Source of the DNA: a bacterium
Lineage (GTDB): Bacteria; Desulfobacterota_D; UBA1144
Direction: 5' to 3'
DNA: 34,158 nt
Assembly: GCA_002708105.2 (NCBI GenBank)
Contig: PAOQ02000017.1
Coordinates: 1 to 34,158, forward strand
Part shown: positions 1 to 7,475 of the stretch, piece after piece
How the letters are laid out: every line of letters starts with the position of its first letter
Position numbering within the stretch: position 1 is the first letter of the stretch
Position numbers and translations under genes: made by a program
The notes under the pieces: generated by a model
Databases searched by the model: none
Seen by the model: the letters and a program-made list of their open reading frames with translations, nothing else
What the model was told of the DNA's origin: nothing

Positions 1-1080
1 AAAAGTTCCAGGTAAGAGCTTCTCAACTAAAGATAAATTTGAAAAAGAAGGCGCTCTAATCTTCATTCTATATGGTACAGATGTTCCATCAGATACGATG
101 AAAAATCCTAATTCGCCTCTTGGGGATTCTACAGAAAAATATGATGAACCTTTCGGCGGACGTGTAAGCTTAGGGCTCTTTAAGGGCTTTCTCGAATTCA
201 AGTCTCCAGAAGGAAGTCCATCTATAATTTGTTGAGCAATCTTTAACGATTCAATGTTCTCTTTCATTCTAACTAATGTTCTATCGTAGGCATCTCCAGT
301 TTTACCAGTGGGAATATCAAAATCCAACTCAGAATAACATTCATAGGGCTTGTTCTTTCTAATATCAAAACTTATCCCAGAACCTCTAAGGATTGGTCCA
401 GATCCACCAGATTCCTCTGCCAATTCTTTAGATATAATTCCTATATTCTTAGTTCTCTTCATAAAAATATGATCATTTGAAATCATGTTTGTATAGTCTT
501 CGAGTATCGGTTTTAGTTCAATGATTAATTTATTAATTTTCTTTAATGATTCATTCTTTACATCATATCTAACCCCACCGATTTGGTTCATATTTGTATG
601 GAACCGTGCACCTGTAAGATCTTCCATTACGTCAAGAATTTTTTCTCTTTCTCTGAAACAATAGAGAAAAAGACTTGCACCACCACCTAGTGCACCGCCT
701 AAATCTAATCCATATGTTCCTAATGCTACTAGATGTGAGCTTATCCTTTGAAGCTCCGCAACTAATACTCTTATGTAGGATGCTTTCCTCGAAACCTCAA
801 TTTCACAGATTTTTTCAACTGCATTAACAAAACCTAAAGAATTAGATGTAGGGGACAAATAATCATCTCTCTCTAATACAGGAGGTAGTTGATCATAATT
901 TAATTTCTCTGAGAGCTTCTCTACTCCCCGATGTAAATATCCTAAATAGGACTCTATTTTATTTATTTTTTCTCCTTGAAGATATAACTTAAGCCTAAAA
1001 ACACCGTGGGTTGATGGATGTTGGGGGCCCATATTTACAGCTAAATCGCCAAAGTCCTGCTCTATAATTCTGTCTTCCAT
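1..1080 (-). CDS. nuoD: NADH-quinone oxidoreductase subunit D (partial, C-terminus off the window)
   Basis: This is the 49-kDa-type subunit of respiratory complex I, part of the peripheral arm that forms the quinone-binding pocket with NuoB. I translated the minus strand from the ATG at 1080; all 360 codons to the window edge are open, so only the last part of a roughly 400-aa protein is missing. The N-terminus has the family hallmark [15 protein letters not shown], followed by YLHRGVEKL and the conserved block [17 protein letters not shown]. The start overlaps the end of nuoBC by 19 bases, so translation is probably coupled. It lies last in the visible nuoA-nuoBC-nuoD order, as in classical nuo operons. 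Identification is firm; the rest of the operon must lie to the left. Confidence 0.96.
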   Translation of the reverse strand, partial: MEDRIIEQDFGDLAVNMGPQHPSTHGVFRLKLYLQGEKINKIESYLGYLHRGVEKLSEKLNYDQLPPVLERDDYLSPTSNSLGFVNAVEKICEIEVSRKASYIRVLVAELQRISSHLVALGTYGLDLGGALGGGASLFLYCFREREKILDVMEDLTGARFHTNMNQIGGVRYDVKNESLKKINKLIIELKPILEDYTNMISNDHIFMKRTKNIGIISKELAEESGGSGPILRGSGISFDIRKNKPYECYSELDFDIPTGKTGDAYDRTLVRMKENIESLKIAQQIIDGLPSGDLNSRKPLKSPKLTRPPKGSSYFSVESPRGELGFFIVSDGTSVPYRMKIRAPSFSNLSLVEKLLPGTF

Positions 1081-2063
1081 TTTTCGTATTCCTTCCTGGT
1101 AGGGCGATATGGGTAAAAATGTGAATCCATTACATATTCTTTTCTTAAAGGATGTCCAATCCATTCATCAGGCATTAAAATCCTTTTAAGATTTGGATGT
1201 CCGTTAAATGAAATTCCAAATAAATCAAAAACCTCTCTTTCTTGCCAATCAGCACCAGAAAAAATTTCTGACAATGAGTCTACTTTTAAATCTTCGTCTA
1301 GCTTTATATTAAATTCTACCTCTTTGTTATCTTCATTGTTCCCTAAAAGGTAAGTTAAAGTTAGATTTGAATCAAAATCAGTTGCAGTAATGAATTTTAA
1401 ATAAGTAAACCCATCATTTTTTAGCTTCTTTACATAACTTACTAAATCAATTTTATTTATAAACTCAGATTGTATTACATTTTTTGACTTCTTTGCTGGT
1501 TTCGCAACCTCAAGTGGAGAAAGTGTTTTTTCTTCCGGTATTGTTGAAGAATGAAATGTTGGTGCGGTAGAACCGGAACCAATAATTTTTTGTAACTCAA
1601 GAATTCCATCAATAAAAGCCTCAGGAGTAGGAGGGCAGCCTGGTACATAAATATCAACAGGAATGACCCAGTCGACACCAGGTACGACACTATATATATG
1701 CCTATAATGATCTCCTGATATTGCACAACTACCAGCTGCTATTACCCATTTTGGTCCAGCCATTTGATCATAAAGGGTTTTTATTCTTTCAGCCATCTTA
1801 ACCGTTACTGTTCCTGCAACAATCATTAAATCTGCTTGTCTTGGAGAAGCACGGGTAATCATTCCTAATCTGTCAAGGTCGTAACGAGATGAAAACGTTG
1901 CCATCATCTCGATTGCACAACAAGCTAGACCGAAGGAAAGAGGCCATAGGCTTGATTTTTTAGCCCAATTAAAAAGATCCTCAGTTTTGGTTATAAAGAG
2001 ATTGGCACCAGGAAGCTTCATAAAAGATCCTATATCTTTTAATGATTTATCTACATTTCCCAT
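1062..2063 (-). CDS. nuoBC: NADH-quinone oxidoreductase fused subunits B and C (NuoBC)
   Basis: A single 333-aa reading frame joins NuoB (residues 1 to about 160) to NuoC (about 205-333) through a Pro/Lys/Ser-rich linker (about 162-200). The NuoB part has the ligands of iron-sulfur cluster N2: tandem Cys48-Cys49 ([11 protein letters not shown]), Cys113 (GSCAISGD) and Cys143 ([10 protein letters not shown]). The NuoC part has the signature [14 protein letters not shown] and ends in HPLRKEY. The frame is open back to 2174, but Met at 2063 ([10 protein letters not shown]) is the likely start: the upstream residues are unlike NuoB and lie inside nuoA. It overlaps nuoA by 13 bases and nuoD by 19. 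Separate nuoB and nuoC are usual, and the better-known fusion is NuoCD, so this arrangement is uncommon. Confidence 0.95.
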   Translation of the reverse strand: MGNVDKSLKDIGSFMKLPGANLFITKTEDLFNWAKKSSLWPLSFGLACCAIEMMATFSSRYDLDRLGMITRASPRQADLMIVAGTVTVKMAERIKTLYDQMAGPKWVIAAGSCAISGDHYRHIYSVVPGVDWVIPVDIYVPGCPPTPEAFIDGILELQKIIGSGSTAPTFHSSTIPEEKTLSPLEVAKPAKKSKNVIQSEFINKIDLVSYVKKLKNDGFTYLKFITATDFDSNLTLTYLLGNNEDNKEVEFNIKLDEDLKVDSLSEIFSGADWQEREVFDLFGISFNGHPNLKRILMPDEWIGHPLRKEYVMDSHFYPYRPTRKEYEKWKTEL

Positions 2064-2413
2064 TCTAAATACCCTTTTTTGTATGCATAAATCCAACCAA
2101 CAAATAGAATTATTAGAAAAGTAATAAATGATAAATAAGAACTTTGAGTAGGTTCTGCTAGATTTAGAATCCAAGGAAAAATAAATACAAGCTCAATATC
2201 AAATAATATAAAAATTAATGCAATTTTAAAATAAGAAATAGGAATTCTTTTCCAGGAAGACTCTATGCTAGGTTCGCCACATTCATAAATCGAATCTAAA
2301 ACATTTTGTTTTTTACCTAATATAAATTTAATGATTTTAGAAGTTAAAATCATTAACACTGGCAAGGAAATTAATGCCATAAAAAAGATAATAAAAAAAG
2401 GATATTCAGCCAT
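2051..2413 (-). CDS. nuoA: NADH-quinone oxidoreductase subunit A
   Basis: Small membrane subunit of complex I, 120 aa, the usual length. Three hydrophobic segments are visible (about 5-27, 60-85 and 90-112). The loop after the first helix holds the family motif [14 protein letters not shown], and the second helix starts with the conserved [20 protein letters not shown]. It precedes and overlaps nuoBC. An AGGG lies very close to the ATG and is a poor Shine-Dalgarno. The 58 bases upstream separate it from the unknown 112-aa gene; a promoter there is possible but not clear. Confidence 0.96.
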   Translation of the reverse strand: MAEYPFFIIFFMALISLPVLMILTSKIIKFILGKKQNVLDSIYECGEPSIESSWKRIPISYFKIALIFILFDIELVFIFPWILNLAEPTQSSYLSFITFLIILFVGWIYAYKKGYLEWEM

Positions 2414-2471
2414 GCCCTACGACTTATATTTTTAACTAATTATTGGTTAAAAGCAATACTAAATAGATTTT

Positions 2472-2810
2472 TTAGCCGCCTAGTTGCTTACTAATTATAA
2501 GGTTGTAGACAAAATCAATAGTGTTGTTAATTTCGTTGAAAAAATTATCTACGAGTTCAGTATAAAGTTCTTGGTTATTACCCTGTGATTTTGTAATTTT
2601 ATTGCATAAAATTTCATTTTTTTTTGCAATTTTCTTGATAATTTCATCTAAATCAGATTCAGAGATACTTTCTAGCAATGATAAATCTTGTAAATCAATT
2701 TTTAGCTTAGATATTTCCTTTATAATGATTGGTTTTCCTGATAAGGCTATATCTGGCCAACTATTAAAACTTCTAGTAAATATATCTAGGATAATGTTTT
2801 GATTACTCAT
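2472..2810 (-). CDS. Hypothetical protein, 112 aa, charged and helical
   Basis: I do not recognise this protein. It has no signal peptide, no convincing membrane segment, and only one Cys (in LCNKI). It is rich in Ile, Lys, Glu, Asp and Asn and looks mostly alpha-helical, with an acidic stretch around ESISESDLDEIIKK. Its start overlaps the end of the M42 peptidase gene by 8 bases, which implies translational coupling and argues that it is a real gene. It lies 58 bases upstream of nuoA on the same strand. A short open frame on the opposite strand covers the same bases but lacks supporting context. Confidence 0.6.
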   Translation of the reverse strand: MSNQNIILDIFTRSFNSWPDIALSGKPIIIKEISKLKIDLQDLSLLESISESDLDEIIKKIAKKNEILCNKITKSQGNNQELYTELVDNFFNEINNTIDFVYNLIISKQLGG

Positions 2811-3843
2811 CTTTAAATCTATGTATATTTTGAATAGTTGCTGTTAGAAGCTTAATTGTCAATTGAACATCTTTAGCTAAACATACTGAGCTTGGACTAT
2901 GAAGATATCTTACAGGTACTGACATGACCGTAGCTTTAGATCCTTCTCCTGTAACTTGAAAAGCAGTGGAGTTCGTTCCACCAGCATTTTTTGCAGTTAA
3001 TTGATATTTTATTTTTTTATTTCTTGCTATATTCTCAATGTGTTTATTAAAAAATCTATCAGCAATAAGATATTTGTCCGATATTCTAATCTCTGGACCA
3101 TTTCCTAGTTGAGCCAACTTTTTATGAGGTGGAATGCCAGGGAGGTCATTAGATACGGTTCCTTCAAGAGCAATAGAAAAATCAGGTCTTACTTTAGAAT
3201 TTATTATTCTGGCTCCTCTCAGTCCCATTTCTTCTTGAACTGAAGCGGATGCGAATAGATTACATTTTAAATTTTTTTTATTTATTTTTTTTACTGTTTC
3301 CAGTAGAACATATAGCCCAATCCTATCATCTAAAGATTTTGATAGAATTCTGTCATTATCAATTATACATTCAGTTGAAAAAGTAACTTGATCACCAACT
3401 TTAATAATGCTTTTAAGTTTTTTGAAACTTATTCCACAATCGATTAAGCAATCTTCAACAGGGGTAGAAGTATTTGAACTCTTATCTGAGATGTGGGGTG
3501 GGATAGCTGCTACTGTAGCTTCAACCTTTTTCTTTCCCCAGATTGTGAGTCTTTGACCATAAAATAGTTTTGGATCTATACCACCTAGGGGAATTACTCT
3601 AATCATTCCATTTTCTTCAATATGGGAAACTAAAAATCCAACCTCGTCCATGTGTGCATCAATTAATATTACAGGTGCATTTTTAATTGTATCATTTACC
3701 TGAAAAATTAAATTTCCCATTGGATCTTTTAAATGTGCAACACAAGAGTTTTCAATTTCTCTTAAAACAATCTTAGATATCTCTTGCTCAAATCCTGGAA
3801 CACCTGGAGTATTGCAAAGTTCTTTAATTAAATCATCACTCAT
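2803..3843 (-). CDS. M42 family metallopeptidase (glutamyl aminopeptidase / endoglucanase-M-like)
   Basis: A 346-aa cytoplasmic dinuclear-metal aminopeptidase, of usual length for the M42 family, which forms large tetrahedral assemblies that trim peptides. Expected metal and catalytic residues are visible: His64 and Asp66 in DAHMDEVGF, Asp172 in SLDDRIG, Glu204-Glu205 in QEEMGLRGA, Glu227 in ALEGTVSND and His315 in RYLHSP. The N-terminal CNTPGVPGFEQEI is also typical. There is no signal peptide. It leads a minus-strand unit with the overlapping 112-aa gene and possibly the nuo genes. No Shine-Dalgarno is visible; a TATAAT lies 7 bases before the ATG. The exact peptide substrate cannot be told. 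Confidence 0.93.
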   Translation of the reverse strand: MSDDLIKELCNTPGVPGFEQEISKIVLREIENSCVAHLKDPMGNLIFQVNDTIKNAPVILIDAHMDEVGFLVSHIEENGMIRVIPLGGIDPKLFYGQRLTIWGKKKVEATVAAIPPHISDKSSNTSTPVEDCLIDCGISFKKLKSIIKVGDQVTFSTECIIDNDRILSKSLDDRIGLYVLLETVKKINKKNLKCNLFASASVQEEMGLRGARIINSKVRPDFSIALEGTVSNDLPGIPPHKKLAQLGNGPEIRISDKYLIADRFFNKHIENIARNKKIKYQLTAKNAGGTNSTAFQVTGEGSKATVMSVPVRYLHSPSSVCLAKDVQLTIKLLTATIQNIHRFKDE

Positions 3844-3850
3844 TGTGTTT

Positions 3851-3856
3851 ATTATA
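3851..3856 (-). promoter_or_regulatory. Putative -10 element for the M42 peptidase gene
   Basis: On the minus strand the hexamer reads TATAAT and is followed by 7 bases and then the ATG at 3843. A transcript starting at the usual distance would begin at or next to the start codon, giving a leaderless mRNA. No good -35 is visible at 16-18 bases. Confidence 0.5.
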
Positions 3857-3918
3857 TATAAGATATTTTCGAATAATACTTTTTTGATAAAAATTTAAAA
3901 ATCAGTTTAAATACTAGT

Positions 3919-4164
3919 ATGAAGACACCTTTAAATAATAGCATCAATGAATATCTTGTATGTTCAGAGTGTCAAAAAGAATTTGAATCAGGAATGACTG
4001 ATTTTGGATCTATGATGGAATATTCTAGAATAGATGCTGGTTTTACAGATTTGGGATTTCAAGTCTGGTGTAGAAGACATGATCATAATGTTTGTCATAT
4101 TAATTTTGAGGGTAATGAATTAAGTACTGATTTAAGATGTATTATAGCTTCATCTTCAGATTAG
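3919..4164 (+). CDS. Small Cys/His-rich protein, putative zinc-binding
   Basis: An 81-aa protein I cannot assign to a named family. It has CSEC at 15-18, then a dense C-terminal cluster with Cys51, His54, His56, Cys59 and His60 (sequence CRRHDHNVCH), and Cys74. This is the pattern of a small zinc ribbon or knuckle: one CxxC and a second Cys/His cluster about 33 residues later. No signal peptide or membrane helix is visible. It stands alone on the plus strand, divergent from the M42 gene and converging on the QueD-like gene with 4 bases between stop codons. Zinc binding is inferred from residue spacing. Confidence 0.65.
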   Translation: MKTPLNNSINEYLVCSECQKEFESGMTDFGSMMEYSRIDAGFTDLGFQVWCRRHDHNVCHINFEGNELSTDLRCIIASSSD

Positions 4165-4168
4165 AATT

Positions 4169-4573
4169 CTAACCAGAATATTCTACAAAGTTTCGTGGCG
4201 TTTCATATAATCTTATCTTCAAATCAAAATCAGGATTAATTTTCTGTCTAAGAATATTCCATATAACTACTGCTATGTTCTCTGCTGTAGGATTAAGGTC
4301 CTTAAATTCTATGGTATCGAGATTTAAATTTTTGTGATCAAATCTTAACTCAATCTCATCATATATTAAATCACTGAGTTTTTTCATATCTATAAGATAC
4401 CCAGAATCCTTATCTATCTCGCCAGTTACTGTCACATCTAATTCATAATTGTGACCATGATAATTCTTATTGTTGCACAAGCCAAAAAAAGCTTCATTTT
4501 TTTCGTCTGACCAATTGGGGTTGTTGAGTCGGTGAGCTGCGTTAAAATGTGATTTTCTAGTAACTGATATCAT
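4169..4573 (-). CDS. 6-pyruvoyl-tetrahydropterin synthase / QueD-family protein
   Basis: A 134-aa member of the PTPS/6-carboxytetrahydropterin synthase family, which acts on dihydroneopterin triphosphate. Zinc ligands His14 (FNAAHRL), His39 and His41 (YHGHNYEL) and catalytic Cys33 (GLCNNKNYHGH) are present, as are the FDHKNLN block with His80 and the PTAENIAVVIW helix. The CNNxNxHGHNY motif resembles PTPS-type enzymes, while short bacterial members often serve queuosine synthesis as QueD. No other queuosine or folate gene is nearby to decide this. It follows the glyoxalase gene by 2 bases, so both are probably co-transcribed. Confidence 0.88.
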   Translation of the reverse strand: MISVTRKSHFNAAHRLNNPNWSDEKNEAFFGLCNNKNYHGHNYELDVTVTGEIDKDSGYLIDMKKLSDLIYDEIELRFDHKNLNLDTIEFKDLNPTAENIAVVIWNILRQKINPDFDLKIRLYETPRNFVEYSG

Positions 4574-4575
4574 AT

Positions 4576-4956
4576 TTATCTCTGAAGTAGTTCAATCTTG
4601 TAACCATTTGGATCTTCAACAAAGGCTAAAATTGACTTACTACCTTTCATTGGTCCAGGTTCTCTAGTTATTTTACCACCTTTTTTCTTTATTTCTTCGC
4701 ATATTGAATATATATCTTCTACGCCGATTGCTATATGCCCAAATGAGTCACCGAGATCATACTTCTCAACTCCCCAATTATAAGTTAATTCTAAAAAGGG
4801 CTCAGTATCATTTGTTTTGAAAGATAAAAAAGCTAGAGTAAATTTACCATGAGGGTATTCAGTTTTTCTAATTAATTTCATTTTAAGTATATGAACATAA
4901 AAGTTAATTGAATCTTCAAGATTTTTTACTCTAAGCATAGTATGTAAGAATTTCAT
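4576..4956 (-). CDS. gloA: Lactoylglutathione lyase (glyoxalase I)
   Basis: A 126-aa VOC-fold metalloenzyme that converts the hemithioacetal of methylglyoxal and glutathione into S-lactoylglutathione in the cytoplasm. All four metal ligands fall at the positions known for E. coli GlxI: His5 (FLHTMLRV), Glu56 (FLELTYN), His74 (FGHIAIGV) and Glu122 (KIELLQR). The conserved DPNGYKIEL ending is present. It is the first gene of the minus-strand pair with the QueD-like gene and diverges from ccmA. There is no useful Shine-Dalgarno; a TAAAAT hexamer sits 7 bases before the ATG. The short, helix-lacking form suggests the Ni/Co type, by family knowledge. Confidence 0.94.
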   Translation of the reverse strand: MKFLHTMLRVKNLEDSINFYVHILKMKLIRKTEYPHGKFTLAFLSFKTNDTEPFLELTYNWGVEKYDLGDSFGHIAIGVEDIYSICEEIKKKGGKITREPGPMKGSKSILAFVEDPNGYKIELLQR

Positions 4957-5000
4957 TAAATAAATTTTAATTTACCTTCCTTATTAAGTAAAGTTATAAG
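4957..5000. promoter_or_regulatory. Divergent promoter region between gloA and the ccm operon
   Basis: Only 44 bases separate the two divergent start codons. On the minus strand TAAAAT (4964-4969) lies 7 bases before gloA. On the plus strand TAAAGT (4989-4994) lies 6 bases before ccmA. Neither gene has a Shine-Dalgarno. -35 matches are weak on both sides. Promoter assignment is an inference from the hexamers and their spacing. Confidence 0.4.
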
Positions 5001-5618
5001 ATGGACAAGAGCTTGATCGTTAAGAATTTAAATAAATCTTTTAACAATTTAAATGTATTTCACGGTATAAGTTTTGAAGTTAAACCAGGAACCATAGTTA
5101 ATTTATCAGGACCCAATGGATCAGGAAAAACAACTTTAATGAGAATTATTAGCTCTCAAATATTAGATTATGAGGGAGAAGTTGCTATTGGAGATAAAAA
5201 TATTATAGATTTTGATAAAGAAATATTTAGTATAATTTATTATGTTGCTCCTTATTCAAGTCTGTATGAGCATTTAACCTTAAGTGAGAATATTAATTTC
5301 TTTATTGCCTTGAATAATCTTAAAGATAAGAATCAGAAAAATCTCTTAATAAAGAGATTTAAGTTAGAAAGTCATCTTTCTAGAAAAATTCATGAACTTT
5401 CTGACGGCACGCGAAAAAAAGTTTCTATCTTAATACTATTTCTTATAAATCCTGATTTTTGCATATTGGATGAACCATATACATATCTTGATGAAGAGTC
5501 ATCACTTGTTTTGAATGAATTGATTTATGATTATCAGAAGCAGGGCAAATCTTTTTTAATTACGGATAATTCATTAGCCTCTAAAAATCTTAATTTTAAT
5601 GGAGTTGTTGAATTATAA
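5001..5618 (+). CDS. ccmA: Heme exporter ATP-binding protein CcmA (divergent)
   Basis: A 205-aa ABC ATPase, standard CcmA length, working with CcmB and CcmC; in System I the ATPase drives release of holo-CcmE. Walker A is GPNGSGKTT (37-45), the signature is a modified LSDGTRKK (133-140), and Walker B with the catalytic Glu is FCILDEP (Asp157-Glu158). The switch-loop His expected after the last core strand is absent: the segment reads FLITDNS (185-191) where related proteins have a T-T-H type sequence. The Q-loop region YYVAPYSS also lacks a clear Gln. Assignment as ccmA rests on ccmB, ccmC, ccmE and ccmF following directly. No Shine-Dalgarno precedes the ATG. Confidence 0.9.
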   Translation: MDKSLIVKNLNKSFNNLNVFHGISFEVKPGTIVNLSGPNGSGKTTLMRIISSQILDYEGEVAIGDKNIIDFDKEIFSIIYYVAPYSSLYEHLTLSENINFFIALNNLKDKNQKNLLIKRFKLESHLSRKIHELSDGTRKKVSILILFLINPDFCILDEPYTYLDEESSLVLNELIYDYQKQGKSFLITDNSLASKNLNFNGVVEL

Positions 5619-5622
5619 GATT

Positions 5623-6288
5623 ATGGATAGTTTTATTCAGAAAGTTATTTTGATCTTCATGAAAGACTTAAAGACTGAAATAAGAGAGAAGCTCAATGTA
5701 GTATATCTTTTTATTTTGTGCCCGACTTTGTCTTTAATAATGTTTATTTTTTTAGGTGAAAAAAGTATGGTCGAATTATTCTTTTTGACTTGTTTAATTG
5801 TTGCACTAGTAGCAAATCAAAGAATCTCTCGGCAGGAAATATCTGTAGGGGGTGAATTAATACTTATTTCTGCACCAATTGATTTATCAATTCTATGCTT
5901 CAGTAAGATTCTTTTTTTCATATTCATTAATGTTTTTATTAACATTATTGTTTTTATAACATTATTTATGCTCTCGAATAATTTTATTCTTATAGATTTC
6001 ATCGGCTTTTCTTTTTTATGTCTATTATTCACAATAGGACTATCAAGTATTCTTTGTACATTTTCTTTAATGCTTGAGAGGATTAAGGGTGAGGGCCAGT
6101 TTATGTTTATCCTGATCTATCCACTAATTGTTCCTTTTCTTGTATTAAGCTATAATTCAATTAATTTATTGGGCCTGCTTCCTTCTGAAGAATTCTTCTC
6201 CTCCTTTGCTTTGCAAGGATTAGCAGCTTTTGATATACTTCTTTTGACTATTTGCCCGATACTTTTTAGTTATTCTATTAGAAGGTGA
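5623..6288 (+). CDS. ccmB: Heme exporter permease CcmB
   Basis: A 221-aa integral membrane protein with about six hydrophobic helices, matching the length of E. coli CcmB (220 aa). The N-terminus has the family-type cytoplasmic segment FMKDLKTEIREKLNVVY before the first helix. The frame is open a little further upstream (ATG 5599), but the ATG at 5623 begins 4 bases after the ccmA stop and gives the expected N-terminus. It partners CcmA in the CcmABCD complex. Sequence is highly Ile/Phe/Leu-rich, so assignment relies on topology, length and position in the operon. Confidence 0.9.
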   Translation: MDSFIQKVILIFMKDLKTEIREKLNVVYLFILCPTLSLIMFIFLGEKSMVELFFLTCLIVALVANQRISRQEISVGGELILISAPIDLSILCFSKILFFIFINVFINIIVFITLFMLSNNFILIDFIGFSFLCLLFTIGLSSILCTFSLMLERIKGEGQFMFILIYPLIVPFLVLSYNSINLLGLLPSEEFFSSFALQGLAAFDILLLTICPILFSYSIRR

Positions 6289-6291
6289 TAT

Positions 6292-6924
6292 ATGTTTTTG
6301 TTTTTTAGAAAGTATTCTTTCATTTTTTTTGTAATCTTTATGACAGTCTCTCTTTATATGATCTTTCTATATGCTCCAAGAGAAAGGATTATGGGTGACG
6401 TCCAAAGGATATTTTATTTCCATATGGGCTATGTCCTTGTATTTACAATTGCCTATATAATGAATTTGATTTATTCAATAAAATTTTTAAAAAATAATAA
6501 AAATAGTGACTCAGACTTAGCATATATTAATGCTGAAATTGGGACGTTGTTCACTTTGCTTACTCTAGTTTCTGGAATGATTTGGGCTAAGCCAGTATGG
6601 GGGACTTGGTGGACATCGGATCCTCAACTTACTACAACGTTAATTTTATTCATTCTTTATTTTACCTATTTGGTCTTTCATAAATTAGCTGTTAAATCAG
6701 GTGTTCCTAGATATTCTTCAGTATTTGCAATAATTGCATTTATTGATTTACCTATTGTATATATTTCAGTAAGAATAATGAGGGGCATATCCCCGGTGGT
6801 ATTTGGTGGTGATGGTGGAGGGATTTCATCTGAAATGATGGATACTTTGCTTGTCACTTTTGCCGCATTCTTCTTCTTGTACATTTACCTATTAGACATA
6901 AGAATAAAGGTAGATAAAATATAA
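6292..6924 (+). CDS. ccmC: Heme handling protein CcmC (variant heme-ligand residues)
   Basis: A 210-aa membrane protein with six hydrophobic segments. It belongs to the heme handling family that loads heme onto CcmE at the periplasmic face. The first conserved His is present (His44 in IFYFHMGY). The tryptophan-rich loop reads WGTWWTSDPQLTT (103-115), where the family normally has a third Trp before Asp and an Arg before Leu-Thr. The second conserved periplasmic His is missing: the expected position after SVRxxR is Ser167 in RIMRGISPVV (161-170). The gene starts 3 bases after ccmB. Despite these changes, length, helix layout and operon position make CcmC the best call. Confidence 0.9.
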   Translation: MFLFFRKYSFIFFVIFMTVSLYMIFLYAPRERIMGDVQRIFYFHMGYVLVFTIAYIMNLIYSIKFLKNNKNSDSDLAYINAEIGTLFTLLTLVSGMIWAKPVWGTWWTSDPQLTTTLILFILYFTYLVFHKLAVKSGVPRYSSVFAIIAFIDLPIVYISVRIMRGISPVVFGGDGGGISSEMMDTLLVTFAAFFFLYIYLLDIRIKVDKI

Positions 6925-6945
6925 TTGGAAGTTAATATAAATAAC

Positions 6946-7059
6946 ATGAATTTTATTATTGATTCGTTAGAATATCTCTTTTATTCTCAACTTGCTTTTT
7001 GGGGGATTCTTCTAGCTTATCTTTTTTATATTAATCGTAAGATGAATGGTAGAGATTGA
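6946..7059 (+). CDS. ccmD: CcmD-like small membrane protein
   Basis: A 37-aa reading frame fills the gap between ccmC and ccmE. It has an N-terminal segment (MNFIIDSLEYLFYSQ), one hydrophobic helix (about 16-30, AFWGILLAYLFY) and a basic tail (INRKMNGRD). Size, single helix, Tyr/Phe at the helix and location match CcmD, the small subunit that links CcmC and CcmE in System I. Its TGA stop shares the A with the ccmE ATG. CcmD is poorly conserved in sequence, so the call rests on context and topology. Confidence 0.75.
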   Translation: MNFIIDSLEYLFYSQLAFWGILLAYLFYINRKMNGRD

Positions 7060-7475
7060 TGTCGTCCCCAAAGAAAAAAATTAAGATTTTTGTTTGTGTT
7101 TTAATATTATTTTTCTCTTTTTTAATATTTAAGGCTGTTGAGTCCTCTTTAGTCTACTATCTAACTGTTACAGAAGCTCTTGAAAGTAAATCGAAAAGTA
7201 AGATTAAAAGGCTTAGGGTTTCAGGTATTGTCGAAAAAGGATCAATTAAAAAGAATATCGATGGTTCGATAACATTTAATATTACAGATTTCGAGAAAAT
7301 TATTCATGTCAGATATAAAGGGGAAATTCCGGATATTTTTAAAGATGAGATTGAAGCTGTTGTTGAAGGGGAGTTGGTTGACAAGACTTTTATCGCAAAT
7401 AAATTATTTGCTAAATGTCCTACAAAATATGAAGATGAACCAGTTTTGAATGATAAGGTAAGCTTTGCTAAATAA
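7059..7475 (+). CDS. ccmE: Cytochrome c maturation heme chaperone CcmE, CxxxY variant
   Basis: A 138-aa protein with an N-terminal membrane anchor (about 8-25, IKIFVCVLILFFSFLIF) and a beta-barrel OB-fold domain (VTEAL, LRVSGIVEKGSI, GSITFNITD, YKGEIPDIFKDEIEAVVEG, FIANKLFAKCPTKY). Classical CcmE binds heme covalently through His in an HxxxY motif; here the position is Cys120 in KCPTKY, with Tyr124 conserved. This is the CxxxY type known from archaea and some sulfate-reducing bacteria (System I*). ATG at 7059 overlaps the ccmD stop by one base; a TTG directly before it is less likely. The 3' end overlaps the ccmF start. Confidence 0.95.
   Translation: MSSPKKKIKIFVCVLILFFSFLIFKAVESSLVYYLTVTEALESKSKSKIKRLRVSGIVEKGSIKKNIDGSITFNITDFEKIIHVRYKGEIPDIFKDEIEAVVEGELVDKTFIANKLFAKCPTKYEDEPVLNDKVSFAK

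Noticed and set aside
1475-1726. 83-aa minus-strand open frame inside nuoBC
   Set aside because: It lies wholly within conserved NuoB/linker sequence in another frame and shows no family features.
5599-5622. Longer ccmB start at ATG 5599
   Set aside because: It overlaps the ccmA end and adds residues not expected in CcmB; ATG 5623 gives the normal 221-aa length.
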